NCBI RefSeq assembly: GCF_000716715.1
Contig: NZ_JNYJ01000057.1
Coordinates: forward strand, 1-55,247
Direction: 5' to 3'
Length of the DNA stretch: 55,247 bases
From: Dactylosporangium aurantiacum
GTDB lineage: Bacteria > Actinomycetota > Actinomycetes > Mycobacteriales > Micromonosporaceae
This document shows, in pieces, positions 15,638-24,125 of the stretch. Under the pieces are notes generated by a model. That model ran no database searches, was not told the DNA's origin, and saw only the letters and a program-made list of their open reading frames with translations. Both the position numbers and the translations under genes were made by a program. Within the stretch, counting starts at the first letter, position 1. Each line of letters starts with the position of its first letter.

Positions 15638-17278
15638 ATGGGCGAGCGCTGGTACACCGAGAGTGTCATCTATTGCCTGGACGTCGAGACGTTCCAGGAC
15701 TCCAACGGCGATGGCATCGGCGACTTTCAAGGTCTCATCAGTCGTCTCGACTATCTGACCAGGCTCGGGATCAACTGCCTGTGGCTGCATCCGATCCATC
15801 CGACGCCTGGCCGGGACGACGGGTACGACGCCACGGACTTCTACAACGTCGACCCGAGACTGGGCACCCTGGGCGACTTCGCCGAGTTGCTGCACGAGGC
15901 GGCGAACCGGGGCATCAAGGTCATCATCGATCTCGTGGTGAATCACACCTCGGACGAGCACCCGTGGTTCCAGTCGGCGGTCGCGTCGAAGGACTCGCCG
16001 TACCGCGACTGGTACGTGTGGTCCGACAAGGAGCCCGCCGACCGCTTCCAGGGCATGGTGTTCCCGGGCGAGCAGGCCGAGACGTGGACCTACCACCGCC
16101 GCGCCCGGGCCTGGTACTACCACCGCTTCTACGACTTCCAGCCGGACCTGAACTTCGCCAACCCGCTCGTGCGGGCCGAGATCAAGAAGATCCTCGCGTT
16201 CTGGATCCAGCTCGGCGTCGCCGGGTTCCGCATGGACGCGGTGCCGTTCATCATCGAGCTCACCGAGCCGGGGCGCACCGACAGTCCGATGGACTTCGAC
16301 TACCTCTCCGAGCTGCGCCAGCACATCCAGTGGCGGCGCGGCGACGCGGTCCTGCTCGCCGAGGCCAACGTGGAGCCGGAGAAGCTGCCGGAGTACTTCG
16401 GCGACGCGGGCGGGTCGGGCAACCGCATCCACATGCTGTTCGACTTCATGCTCAACGGCCGGCTGGTGCTGGCTCTCGCCCGGCAGAACCCGGAGCCGGT
16501 CATCGACTGGCTGAAGACCACCCCGAAGCTGCCGCCGGGCGGGCAGTGGGCGACGTTCCTGCGCAACCACGACGAGATCGACCTGTCGCGGCTCACCGCC
16601 GAGCAGCGCGAGGACGTGTTCGAGCAGTTCGGCCCCGACGAGGACATGCGCCTGTACGACCGCGGCATCCGCCGCCGCCTCGGCCCGATGCTCGGCGGTG
16701 ACCGGCGCCGGCTGGAGATGGCCTACTCGCTGCAGTTCACGCTGCGGGGCACCCCGGTGCTGCGCTACGGCGAGGAGATCGGCATGGGGGAGGACCTGAG
16801 CCAGGTCGGCCGGTACGCCATCCGCACGCCGATGCAGTGGTCGTTCGCGAAGAACGGCGGGTTCAGCGACGCCGAGCCGATCCGCCCGGTCATCAGCAAG
16901 GGCGACTACGCGTACGACGCCGTCAACGTCACCGCGCAGCGGCACGACCCGGGGTCGTTGCTCGCCTGGTTCGAGCGGATGATCCGGACGCTGCGGGAGA
17001 GCCCGGAGGTCGGCAGCGGCACGTGCGCCTGCGTCGACAAGCCGCTCCCGGCGGGGGTCCTCGCCCACCGCGCCGACGGGCCGACCGGCTCGATGCTGTT
17101 CCTGCACAACCTGGGCACCGAGGACGCCGTCGTCGACCTCGGCGACCTGGCCAAGGACACGCACCTGCCCAACGACGTCTTCGCCGACCAGGAGTACGAG
17201 CCGGTCGGCGACTTCACCGAGCTGCGGCTGGCCGGCTACGGGTACCGCTGGATCCGCCTGCGCCGCAGCAGCGTGTGA
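15638..17278 (+). CDS. Trehalose-synthase-like GH13 enzyme
   Basis: A 546-residue GH13 protein close to trehalose synthase (maltose glucosylmutase). The conserved regions are DLVVNH, GFRMDAVP (nucleophile D200), LLAEANVE (acid/base E242) and LRNHDEI (D312). The TreS-like segments WYTESVIYCLDVETFQDSNG, HPWFQSAVASKDSPYRDWYVW and IRRRLGPMLGGDRRR are also present. TreS interconverts maltose and trehalose. The start motif YCLDVETF differs from the usual YQLHVRAF, so a paralogue with altered specificity is possible. There is no signal peptide. ATG 15638 follows GGAG by three bases. Confidence 0.82.
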   Translation: MGERWYTESVIYCLDVETFQDSNGDGIGDFQGLISRLDYLTRLGINCLWLHPIHPTPGRDDGYDATDFYNVDPRLGTLGDFAELLHEAANRGIKVIIDLVVNHTSDEHPWFQSAVASKDSPYRDWYVWSDKEPADRFQGMVFPGEQAETWTYHRRARAWYYHRFYDFQPDLNFANPLVRAEIKKILAFWIQLGVAGFRMDAVPFIIELTEPGRTDSPMDFDYLSELRQHIQWRRGDAVLLAEANVEPEKLPEYFGDAGGSGNRIHMLFDFMLNGRLVLALARQNPEPVIDWLKTTPKLPPGGQWATFLRNHDEIDLSRLTAEQREDVFEQFGPDEDMRLYDRGIRRRLGPMLGGDRRRLEMAYSLQFTLRGTPVLRYGEEIGMGEDLSQVGRYAIRTPMQWSFAKNGGFSDAEPIRPVISKGDYAYDAVNVTAQRHDPGSLLAWFERMIRTLRESPEVGSGTCACVDKPLPAGVLAHRADGPTGSMLFLHNLGTEDAVVDLGDLAKDTHLPNDVFADQEYEPVGDFTELRLAGYGYRWIRLRRSSV

Positions 17279-17282
17279 CGGC

Positions 17283-18275
17283 TCACAGCGCCGGCGGCAG
17301 CCCGAGCCGGGTGAAGTGGGCCTCACCGATGAAGGACGTGATGGCGCTGATCCGGTCGCCGCGCAGCGCCAGCACGTTGACCGACCAGGCGCGGTGCGAG
17401 CCCGTGCCGCGGTCGCGCAGGTAGCAGGCGACCGCGGGCTGGGCGTTCGCGGTCGCCGGCAGGTGCCGCCAGGAGCCGCAGCGCTTGAGCGGCACCTCGG
17501 CGGCGAACTCGATCGCGGTGGCCCCGCGGTACCAGTGCGGCAGCGGCGGCATCGACCAGGTCACGTCCTCGGTGAGCAGGGCGACGAGGCCGGCCGTGTC
17601 GCCGCGCTCCATCGCGGTGGCGTAGCGGGTGACGAGCTGCCGCACCCGCGCGTCGCCGACGTCGCGCAGAGTCCGCTGCTGGGCCGGCGCCGGCACGCGC
17701 TCGGCGACCAGCCGGCGGGCCCGGGCGAGGGCCGAGTTCACCGACGTCGGCGTGGTGCGCATCATCGCGGCGATCTCCGCGGCGGAGAAGCCCAGCACGT
17801 CGAAGAGCAGCAGCGCCGCCCGCTGGTTGCCGGGCAGGTGCTGCAGCGCCGCGACGAACGCCAGCTCGACGGTCTCGCGCCGCTCGTACACGGCGTCCGG
17901 GTACGGCTCGAGCCACGCCACCTCGGTCGACGGCGTGTCGGCGAGCACGACGCGTTCGCTGGCCGGCCCCAGGTCCATCGGCAGCGCCCGCCGCCCCCGG
18001 GCCGCGGCCAGGTCCAGGCAGGTGCGGGTGGCGACGGTGTACAGCCACGCCCGCAGCGAACCCTCCTCCTTGAGCGTGTGCATCCCGCGCCACGCCCGCA
18101 GCAGCGCGTCCTGCAGCGCGTCGTCGGCGTCGTGGACCGAGCCGAGCATCCGGTAGCAGTGCGCGTGCAGCTGCGCCCGCAGCGGCTCGACCAGCTTCGT
18201 GAACTCCTCGCCGGGATCGCGACGATTCCGCGCCCCGGCGCCGGTCTCATCTTCGACCGACGATTCGACCGGCAT
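17283..18275 (-). CDS. ECF-type sigma factor with SnoaL-like C-terminal domain
   Basis: A 330-residue RNA polymerase sigma factor. Region 2 includes AHCYRMLGSVHDADDALQDALLRAW, the linker contains a WLEPYPD motif, and region 4 includes LPGNQRAALLLFDVLGFSAAEIAAMM. The C-terminal 120 residues (RYATAMERGDTAGLVALLTEDV) look like a SnoaL/NTF2-like domain. Such extended ECF factors often lack a membrane anti-sigma factor and are tuned by their own C-terminus. ATG 18275 has AAGG at eight bases; GTG 18281 is possible. It diverges from the hydrolase with about 26 bases between starts. Confidence 0.88.
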   Translation of the reverse strand: MPVESSVEDETGAGARNRRDPGEEFTKLVEPLRAQLHAHCYRMLGSVHDADDALQDALLRAWRGMHTLKEEGSLRAWLYTVATRTCLDLAAARGRRALPMDLGPASERVVLADTPSTEVAWLEPYPDAVYERRETVELAFVAALQHLPGNQRAALLLFDVLGFSAAEIAAMMRTTPTSVNSALARARRLVAERVPAPAQQRTLRDVGDARVRQLVTRYATAMERGDTAGLVALLTEDVTWSMPPLPHWYRGATAIEFAAEVPLKRCGSWRHLPATANAQPAVACYLRDRGTGSHRAWSVNVLALRGDRISAITSFIGEAHFTRLGLPPAL

Positions 18276-18301
18276 GTCCACCGCCTTGATCTGGAGGGTT
18301 C

Positions 18302-19108
18302 ATGAACCACACGTTGCGGGTGCCCGACGCCACCCTGTACTACGAGGTGCGCGGCCGGGGGCCGCTGCTGGTGCTCGCCGGCGCCCCGATGGGCACCAGG
18401 TTCCTCGCGCCGCTCGCCGAGCTGCTCGCCGCCGACCATACCGTCCTCACCACCGACCCGCGGGGTGTCGGCGCCAGCGTCCCGGACGACCCGTCCGCGG
18501 ACTCGACCCCGCAGCTGCGCGCGGCGGACCTCGCCCAGCTGATCGCCCACCTGGGCATCGGTCCCGCCGCCGTCTTCGGTACCAGCGGCGGCGCCGTCAC
18601 CGGGCTGGCGCTGGCCCAGGCGCATCCGGATGCGGTGCACACGCTCGTCGCGCACGAGCCGCCGTTGACGGAGCTGCTGCCGGACGCCGCCGGCCAGCGC
18701 GCGGCGGTCGAGGACATCATCGCCACGTACGCCGCCGGGGACGTGCCCGGCGCCTGGATGAAGTTCCTGGTCAACGCCAACATCCCGGTGGATCCGTCGG
18801 CGGCGCCGCCCCCGCCGGACGCCCAGCAGGCCGCCGACGAGCGGTTCTGGTTCCTGCACGAGATGCGCGGCACCACCCTGTGGGCGCCGGACCTCGACGC
18901 GCTGCGCACCGGCGGGGTGCGGATCGTGGTCGGCGTGGGGGAGGACTCCACCGGGCAGATCTGCGACCGCACCTCGGCCGCGCTGGCCGCGGGGCTGGGC
19001 ACGGACCGGGCCGTCTTCCCGGGCGGGCACATCGCGTTCGTCGACGACCCGGCCACCTTCGCGCCGCGCCTGCGCCAGGTCCTGACCGCGAACATGACGG
19101 CGGCCTGA
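18302..19108 (+). CDS. Alpha/beta hydrolase
   Basis: A 268-residue soluble hydrolase of the alpha/beta fold. The nucleophile elbow GTSGG contains Ser95 and the catalytic His is probably H243 in PGGHIAF. An Asp/Glu near the sixth strand (VGVGED) may complete the triad. There is no signal peptide. The ATG has GGAGGG six bases upstream. The substrate is unknown; the family covers esterases, haloperoxidase-like enzymes and lactonases. The close divergent placement with an ECF sigma gene suggests the two are co-regulated, possibly the hydrolase being a target of that sigma factor. Confidence 0.87.
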   Translation: MNHTLRVPDATLYYEVRGRGPLLVLAGAPMGTRFLAPLAELLAADHTVLTTDPRGVGASVPDDPSADSTPQLRAADLAQLIAHLGIGPAAVFGTSGGAVTGLALAQAHPDAVHTLVAHEPPLTELLPDAAGQRAAVEDIIATYAAGDVPGAWMKFLVNANIPVDPSAAPPPPDAQQAADERFWFLHEMRGTTLWAPDLDALRTGGVRIVVGVGEDSTGQICDRTSAALAAGLGTDRAVFPGGHIAFVDDPATFAPRLRQVLTANMTAA

Positions 19109-19155
19109 CCGGCGGGCCTGGCCGGCCGTCAGGTCCGCCGGCCTGGTGGCGGCGG

Positions 19156-20904
19156 TCAGCGGGTGGGGATCTCGGCCGGGGTGACCGGGCGGCCGAAGTG
19201 CCAGCCCTGGCCGAGGTCACAGCCGAGGGCGGCGAGCCGGGCGGCCTGGTCGGCTGTCTCGATGCCCTCGGCGGTGACGGTCATCTGCAGCGTGTGCGCG
19301 AGCCGGATCACCGTCTCCACGATCTGCTCGTCGACGTGGTCGCTGGCCAGGGAGCGGATGCCGGCCATGAAGGCGCCGGCCAGCTTCAGCCCGTGCACCG
19401 GCAGGTGGCGCAGGTAGGCGAGGTTGGAGTAGCCGATGCCGAAGTCGTCGATGACGATGCGCACGCCGAGGTCGGCGATGGTGCGCAGGGTCTGCACCGG
19501 CCGGCCGGTCGACTGCATGAGCACCGTCTCGGTCAGCTCCAGCTGCAGGTTGGTCGGGTCGAGGCCGGTGTCGGCCAGGGCGTGCCGCACGTCGTCGAGC
19601 AGACGCGGGTCGGTGCACTGGCGGGGCGAGACGTTGACGCTGATGAGCAGCGGGGTGTCGGGGTGGGCGCGCTGCCAGTCGGCGGCGACCCGGCACGACT
19701 CGCGCAGCACCCAGCGGCCCAGCGGGTGGATCATGCCGGACTGCTCGGCGACGGGGATGAACGTGTTGGGTGACACGGTGCCGAGGTCCGGGTGCCGCCA
19801 CCGCAGCAGCGCCTCCGCGCCGCGCAGGCGGTTGTCGGCGAGGACGACCAGCGGCTGGTACACCAGCTCGAACTCGCCGCGGTCCAGGGCGCCGGCCAGC
19901 CGGCCGGTCAGCCCGTAGCGCAGGACCTGCTGCGCGTTGCGCTTGACGTCGAACAGCGCGTAGCGCGCCCGCCCCTCCTCCTTGGCCAGGTAGAGGGTGG
20001 CGTCGGCGGCGCGCAGCAGCTCCTCGGGCTCGGCGCCCAGGCAGGGCTGCTCGACGATGCCGATGCTCGCCGACACCGCCAGCTCGTGCCCGTCGAGACG
20101 CACCGGCTTGCTGAGCTCGGCCAGCATCGCCTCGGCCAGCTCGGTCAGCTGGCCGGGGCCGCTGCTGTCGCGCACGACCACGACGAACTCGTCGCCGCCG
20201 ACCCGGGCGACCAGGTGCCCGGCGCCGTTGACGCAGGCCCGCAGCCGGTCGGCGAGGGCGACCAGCAGCCGGTCGCCGGAGCCGTGCCCGAGGGTGTCGT
20301 TGATGGTCTTGAACTCGTCGAGGTCCAGGAAGCAGACCCCGATCCGCTCGCCCTCGCCGGCCGCGCTCAGCGTGTCGGTGAGGTGCCGGTAGAGCAGCAC
20401 CCGGTTGGGCAGGCCGGTCAGCGGGTCGTGGTGCGCCTGGTGGTGCAGCTCCAGTTGCAGGCTGTGCTCGGCGTCGGTGAGCGCCCGGGCCCAGGCGCGG
20501 CGGATCCGCTCCTGGTCGTCGAGGACGCGCTGCCGGCCGGTGCGGGTGAAGCCGGCCGCGACCGCGCCGAGGATCGCGCCGATGCGGTCGTCGTCGGGCT
20601 TGCCGTCGGCGGCGGCGGGCAACCCCGCGAGCACCGCGATCGTGCGCTGCAGCGCCTCCGGGCTGGACAGGCCCACCTCGATGAGCGCGCCCCCGACGGC
20701 GGCGGCGGGCTCGGGGTCGAAGGGCTCGGCGCGCAGCACCTCGGCCAGGCGCACGACGAAGTCGTCGAACCGGGCGCGCAGCGCCTCGGCGCCGATGTCG
20801 AGGTAGCTGGTCTGGCGGACGGCGGCGACCCACCGGTGCGCGAGGTCGGACAGCGCAGGCTCGATGAGCACATCGTCCTGGCCGTCGGCGCCGGTCAACC
20901 GCAT
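19156..20904 (-). CDS. GGDEF-EAL cyclic di-GMP enzyme
   Basis: A 582-residue soluble two-domain protein. The N-terminal 165 residues are a helical region of unknown sensing role. The GGDEF domain (about 175-340) has an intact active site, RVGGDEFVVVV, preceded by DLDEFKTINDTLGH. The EAL domain (about 345-580) keeps GAEALLRW, VNVSP, LELTE, DDFGIGYSN, AEGIE and GQGWHF, so hydrolysis of cyclic di-GMP is plausible. The usual KIDRSF segment reads KLAGAF. GTG 20907 is an alternative start. The gene follows the MarR-type gene by 50 bases, probably in the same transcript. Confidence 0.92.
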   Translation of the reverse strand: MRLTGADGQDDVLIEPALSDLAHRWVAAVRQTSYLDIGAEALRARFDDFVVRLAEVLRAEPFDPEPAAAVGGALIEVGLSSPEALQRTIAVLAGLPAAADGKPDDDRIGAILGAVAAGFTRTGRQRVLDDQERIRRAWARALTDAEHSLQLELHHQAHHDPLTGLPNRVLLYRHLTDTLSAAGEGERIGVCFLDLDEFKTINDTLGHGSGDRLLVALADRLRACVNGAGHLVARVGGDEFVVVVRDSSGPGQLTELAEAMLAELSKPVRLDGHELAVSASIGIVEQPCLGAEPEELLRAADATLYLAKEEGRARYALFDVKRNAQQVLRYGLTGRLAGALDRGEFELVYQPLVVLADNRLRGAEALLRWRHPDLGTVSPNTFIPVAEQSGMIHPLGRWVLRESCRVAADWQRAHPDTPLLISVNVSPRQCTDPRLLDDVRHALADTGLDPTNLQLELTETVLMQSTGRPVQTLRTIADLGVRIVIDDFGIGYSNLAYLRHLPVHGLKLAGAFMAGIRSLASDHVDEQIVETVIRLAHTLQMTVTAEGIETADQAARLAALGCDLGQGWHFGRPVTPAEIPTR

Positions 20905-20954
20905 CACCCCTGGCGCGAAGATTACCGTGCCGCGAAGCGTTGAAGAATCGACGC

Positions 20955-21404
20955 TCAGTGGCGATCTGCGGCCGTTTCGGTGAGGCCGGCGACGAAGCGC
21001 GTCAGGAGCTGCGCGAACCGGTCCAGGTCGGCGGGGGGCCAGCCGGCGGTCGCGGCGGCGAACCTGGCCCGCCGGGCCGCGTGCACCCGCTCCGACAGCG
21101 CCAGGCCCGCCGCGGTGCGCACCAGCAGTGAGCGCCGGCCGTCGGCCTGGTCGGCCTCGCGCCGCAGCCAGCCGGCCTCGACGGCGGCGGCGACGAGCTT
21201 GCTCGCCCGGGGCTGCGCCACGTCCAGGGCCGCGGCGACCGCCATCACCGTGGCCCGGTCGCCGAGCCCTTCGACGGCGTCGACGACGTCGAACACGGCC
21301 GGGTCGACCCCGCCGGTCGGACCGCTGCGGGCCAGCGCGCGACGGGTCTGGCTGCGCCGGATGGCGACCATCGCGGTCTCGACCGCGGACAACGCGTCAT
21401 GCAT
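20955..21404 (-). CDS. MarR-family transcriptional regulator
   Basis: A 149-residue winged-helix protein. Helix-turn-helix residues ATVMAVAAALDVAQPRASKLVAAAV (about 51-75) are followed by the wing LRREADQADGRRSLLVRTAAG, a clear MarR signature. Flanking helices would form the dimer. It diverges from a second MarR-like gene across only 43 AT-rich bases, which suggests that it represses both itself and its neighbour. The ATG has no Shine-Dalgarno sequence, so the transcript may be leaderless. Confidence 0.88.
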   Translation of the reverse strand: MHDALSAVETAMVAIRRSQTRRALARSGPTGGVDPAVFDVVDAVEGLGDRATVMAVAAALDVAQPRASKLVAAAVEAGWLRREADQADGRRSLLVRTAAGLALSERVHAARRARFAAATAGWPPADLDRFAQLLTRFVAGLTETAADRH

Positions 21405-21409
21405 AATCT

Positions 21410-21438
21410 TTGTTATCTACATTCTTTTCGCATGTACT
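21410..21438 (+). promoter_or_regulatory. Promoter candidate in the AT-rich MarR divergent region
   Basis: TTGTTA (21410-21415), 17 bases, TGTACT (21433-21438). The 43-base gap must hold promoters for both directions, so a bound MarR dimer would block both. The -10 element is poor and lies very close to the start codon. Confidence 0.35.
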
Positions 21439-21447
21439 GGAGGCTCC

Positions 21448-21852
21448 ATGAAACCAGAGGAGCGGCCGATCGGCTACTGGCTGCGCGAGGTCGACCGGCG
21501 GATCGAGGACGCGTTCCGGCGCACCCTCGACGGGCGGCAGCTACGCCGCCGGCACTGGCAGGTGCTCAACGGGCTCGGTCCGGGCGACCCGTTCTGGGGA
21601 CCGGGGGAGCGGCCCTACGCGGAGGTCGTCGCCGACCTGACCGCCCGTGGCTGGGTCACGCCGGACGGCGCGCTCACCGCCGACGGCGAGACGGCCCGGG
21701 CGGCGATCGCGGCCGACGTCGCCGAGGTCCGGCGCCGCGCCGCCGCGGGCGTGCCGGACGAGGACTACCTGACCACGGTGCGCACCCTGGCCCGCATGGC
21801 GGGCAACCTCAGCGACGGCGGGCCCGCGGCCGGCACGCCCAGCGGCGGCTGA
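21448..21852 (+). CDS. Small MarR-like winged-helix protein
   Basis: A 134-residue soluble protein beginning MKPEERPIGYWLREVDRRIE. It has the length and helix pattern of MarR relatives: GYWLREVDRRIEDAFRRTL as a dimer helix, HWQVLNGLGPG, AEVVADLTARGWVTPDGALT as a wing-like segment, and a Leu/Ala-rich C-terminal helix. The HTH core is less typical than in the divergent MarR gene. The ATG has GGAGG five bases upstream. Its stop codon lies inside a duplicated 26-base segment shared with the end of the convergent flavoprotein gene. Confidence 0.7.
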   Translation: MKPEERPIGYWLREVDRRIEDAFRRTLDGRQLRRRHWQVLNGLGPGDPFWGPGERPYAEVVADLTARGWVTPDGALTADGETARAAIAADVAEVRRRAAAGVPDEDYLTTVRTLARMAGNLSDGGPAAGTPSGG

Positions 21853-21912
21853 CCGTGTGCCGGGCGGCAGCGACCGCTCGCCGGCTCAGCGGCGGCTGAC
21901 CGTGTGCCGGGC
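21840..21912. repeat. Tandem duplication spanning two convergent gene ends
   Basis: An identical 26-base segment occurs at 21840-21865 and 21887-21912, a 47-base period, and similarity continues weakly beyond. Copy 1 carries the stop codon of the + strand MarR-like gene. Copy 2 encodes the last codons, HTVSRR, of the - strand flavoprotein. Read backwards, copy 1 would encode the same residues without the stop. Confidence 0.85.
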
Positions 21913-23007
21913 GATGGCGGCGACCGTGCGCGGGGTCAGGGTGCCGTCGCCGAGGCCCAGTTCGACGAGGTCGTCGAAGACCGCCTGCCGGTGGTCGGCG
22001 GCCCGCACGGCGGCGTTGACGATCCACTGCCGGCCGCCGAGCAGCGCCGCCGCCCGCGAGTGGCGCAGGTGCCGCCCGAGCCGCGCCCGCAGCGCCGCGG
22101 TGTACCGGCGCCCCGGCGCGTCCCCGGGCGCCGCCGCGGCCGCCCCCGCCAGCGCGCCGGACAGCACCGCGTAGAAGATGCCCTCCCCGGTGAACGGGTT
22201 GATCAGGGACAGGGCGTCACCGGCGAGCAGCAGCCGCCCCCGGGCCGGCGCCGGCCGCCGGGTCGACAGCGGCAGGTGGTGGGCGCGCAGGCCGGTCGCC
22301 GCGGCGACGTCCACGTCGGGCAGCAGCGCCGCGAGCCGGTCCAGCAGGTGCGCGCGGGAGACGGGCCGGCCGCGCAGGATCTCGCCGTAGCCGACGTTGG
22401 CGGTGCCGTCGCCGATGGGGAAGGCCCACGCGTACGCCGGCCACTCCCGCGCCGCGGTGACGATGCGCTGCTCCGCCGGGCCGTCGAACGGCGCATAGCC
22501 GCGGATGGCGAGCGCCAGGTGGCCGGGGCCGTTCGGCGGCTGGCCGAGCGCCCGGCGCACCACCGAGTACGCGCCGTCGGCGCCGATGACCGCGCCCGCG
22601 GACACCGCCCCGTCCAGCACGACCCGGGCGCCGCGCTCCTCGACCCGGCGCACCGTGTGCCGGCGCAGCACCGCCCCGGCGGCCACCGCCGCGGCCGCGA
22701 TCCGCCCGTCCAGCCGTTTGCGCGGCACCGTGTACGCGGGCCGGGCGTGCGCCCGGGCGACCGCCCCGCCGGCCGGCCCGACGAGCCGCAGCGACGGCAC
22801 CGGCACGGAGCCCTCCTCCACGCCGGTCACCCCGAGCCCGGCGAGCACGTCGAGGGCGTGCGGGGCGACGCCGTCACCGCACGGCTTGTCGCGCGGGAAG
22901 TCGGCCTTGTCCAGCAGCAGCACGCTCGCGCCGGCGCGCCGCGCGGCGAGCGCCGCCGCCGCACCCGCGGGCCCGGCACCGACCACCACGACGTCGAACT
23001 CGTCCAT
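21886..23007 (-). CDS. Geranylgeranyl-reductase-family flavoprotein
   Basis: A 373-residue FAD-dependent oxidoreductase. The N-terminal dinucleotide-binding motif GAGPAGAAAALAARRAG (about 9-25) is followed by PRDKPCGDGVAP, a hallmark of the geranylgeranyl reductase family, and a second FAD motif LLLAGDALSLINPFTGEGI in the C-terminal half. Family members reduce isoprenoid double bonds of chlorophyll side chains, archaeal lipids or actinobacterial menaquinone (MenJ). A menaquinone role is plausible here. ATG 23007 is chosen because the FAD motif starts shortly after; TTG 23049 is possible. It lies directly after flhB with no terminator, although it has no evident flagellar role. Confidence 0.85.
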   Translation of the reverse strand: MDEFDVVVVGAGPAGAAAALAARRAGASVLLLDKADFPRDKPCGDGVAPHALDVLAGLGVTGVEEGSVPVPSLRLVGPAGGAVARAHARPAYTVPRKRLDGRIAAAAVAAGAVLRRHTVRRVEERGARVVLDGAVSAGAVIGADGAYSVVRRALGQPPNGPGHLALAIRGYAPFDGPAEQRIVTAAREWPAYAWAFPIGDGTANVGYGEILRGRPVSRAHLLDRLAALLPDVDVAAATGLRAHHLPLSTRRPAPARGRLLLAGDALSLINPFTGEGIFYAVLSGALAGAAAAAPGDAPGRRYTAALRARLGRHLRHSRAAALLGGRQWIVNAAVRAADHRQAVFDDLVELGLGDGTLTPRTVAAIARHTVSRR

Positions 23008-23045
23008 GCCCAGCACTCTGCCAGCACACCGCCGTCGGCGGGCAC

Positions 23046-24125
23046 TCAACGATGCTCAGGGACGGTGTGCACGCCCGCGGCGGAGCCCTTCGACTTGAGC
23101 ATCATGATGAAGGCCAGGACGCGGGCGACCGCGCCGAAGAACTCAGCGGGGATCTCGTCGCCGACGTCGCAGGCGCCGTACAGTGCCCGGGCCAGGGGCA
23201 CGTCCTCGACCATGGGGACGCGGTGCTCGCCGGCCACCTCGCGGATCTTGAGGGCGATCACGCCCATGCCCTTCGCGACCACCCGCGGGGCGCCCTTCGT
23301 CGGGTCGTACCGCAGCGCCACCGACACGTGCGTCGGGTTGACCACGACGACGTCGGCGCGGGGCACGTCGGCCATCATCCGGCTGCGCGCCATCTCGTGC
23401 TGGCGCTGCCGGATCTGGCCCTTGACGTGGGGGTCGCCCTCGGACTTCTTGTGCTCCTCCTTGACCTCCTCCTTCGACATCCGCAGCTGCTTGTTGACCC
23501 GTCGCTTGGCCACGAAGTAGTCGGCGAAGGCGAGCGCGAGCCCGGTTGCCGCGGCGACCCGGATCACCTTCAGCACCGTGTCGGCGACCAGGGCGATGAT
23601 GGTCTGCAGCGGCATCGCCGTCGCGCCGAGCAGCGTCGGGATGAGCGTCTGCATCGTGTTGTAGACCACGAGGCCCAGGATCACGACCTTGACCAGCGAC
23701 TTGACGCTCTCCCACGCGGCCTGCCCGCCGAAGGTCCGCTTCAGGCCCTTGAACGGGTTGAGCTTCTTGAAGTCCGGCTTCAGCAGCTTCGTCGCCGGGC
23801 GCAGGCCGCCCTGCGCGGCGGTGGCGAGGATCGCGAACACGAACAGGCCCACCGTGATCGGCGCGGACAGGATCGCGATGTCCTTGACGCCGGCCTTGAG
23901 CAGCTCCAGTGCCTTCGCCGGCTCGGGGTCGACGAACGCCTGCGTGCTGCGCATGAACAGCGACTGGCTGCGCGACATGACGTTGCGGGCCGTCATCGGC
24001 AGCAGCACGCTGGCCAGCAGCACCCCGCCCCACGCGCCCAGATCCGGCGTGCGGGCCCGGGTGCCCTCACGCCGTGCCTGCCGTTTCTTCTGCTCGGTAG
24101 GCTGCTCGGTCTTCTCGCCAGCCAT
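23046..24125 (-). CDS. flhB: FlhB flagellar export apparatus protein
   Basis: A 359-residue inner-membrane component of the type III export gate that switches substrate class from rod/hook to filament. A basic N-terminus (EKTEQPTEQKKRQARREG) is followed by four membrane helices and a cytoplasmic domain with the autocleavage motif NPTH at N263-P264. It starts next to the EAL-HDOD stop, so the two are in one operon, set apart from the other export genes, which are transcribed from different units. The C-terminus is short after the cleavage domain, as in most Gram-positive FlhB. Confidence 0.96.
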   Translation of the reverse strand: MAGEKTEQPTEQKKRQARREGTRARTPDLGAWGGVLLASVLLPMTARNVMSRSQSLFMRSTQAFVDPEPAKALELLKAGVKDIAILSAPITVGLFVFAILATAAQGGLRPATKLLKPDFKKLNPFKGLKRTFGGQAAWESVKSLVKVVILGLVVYNTMQTLIPTLLGATAMPLQTIIALVADTVLKVIRVAAATGLALAFADYFVAKRRVNKQLRMSKEEVKEEHKKSEGDPHVKGQIRQRQHEMARSRMMADVPRADVVVVNPTHVSVALRYDPTKGAPRVVAKGMGVIALKIREVAGEHRVPMVEDVPLARALYGACDVGDEIPAEFFGAVARVLAFIMMLKSKGSAAGVHTVPEHR

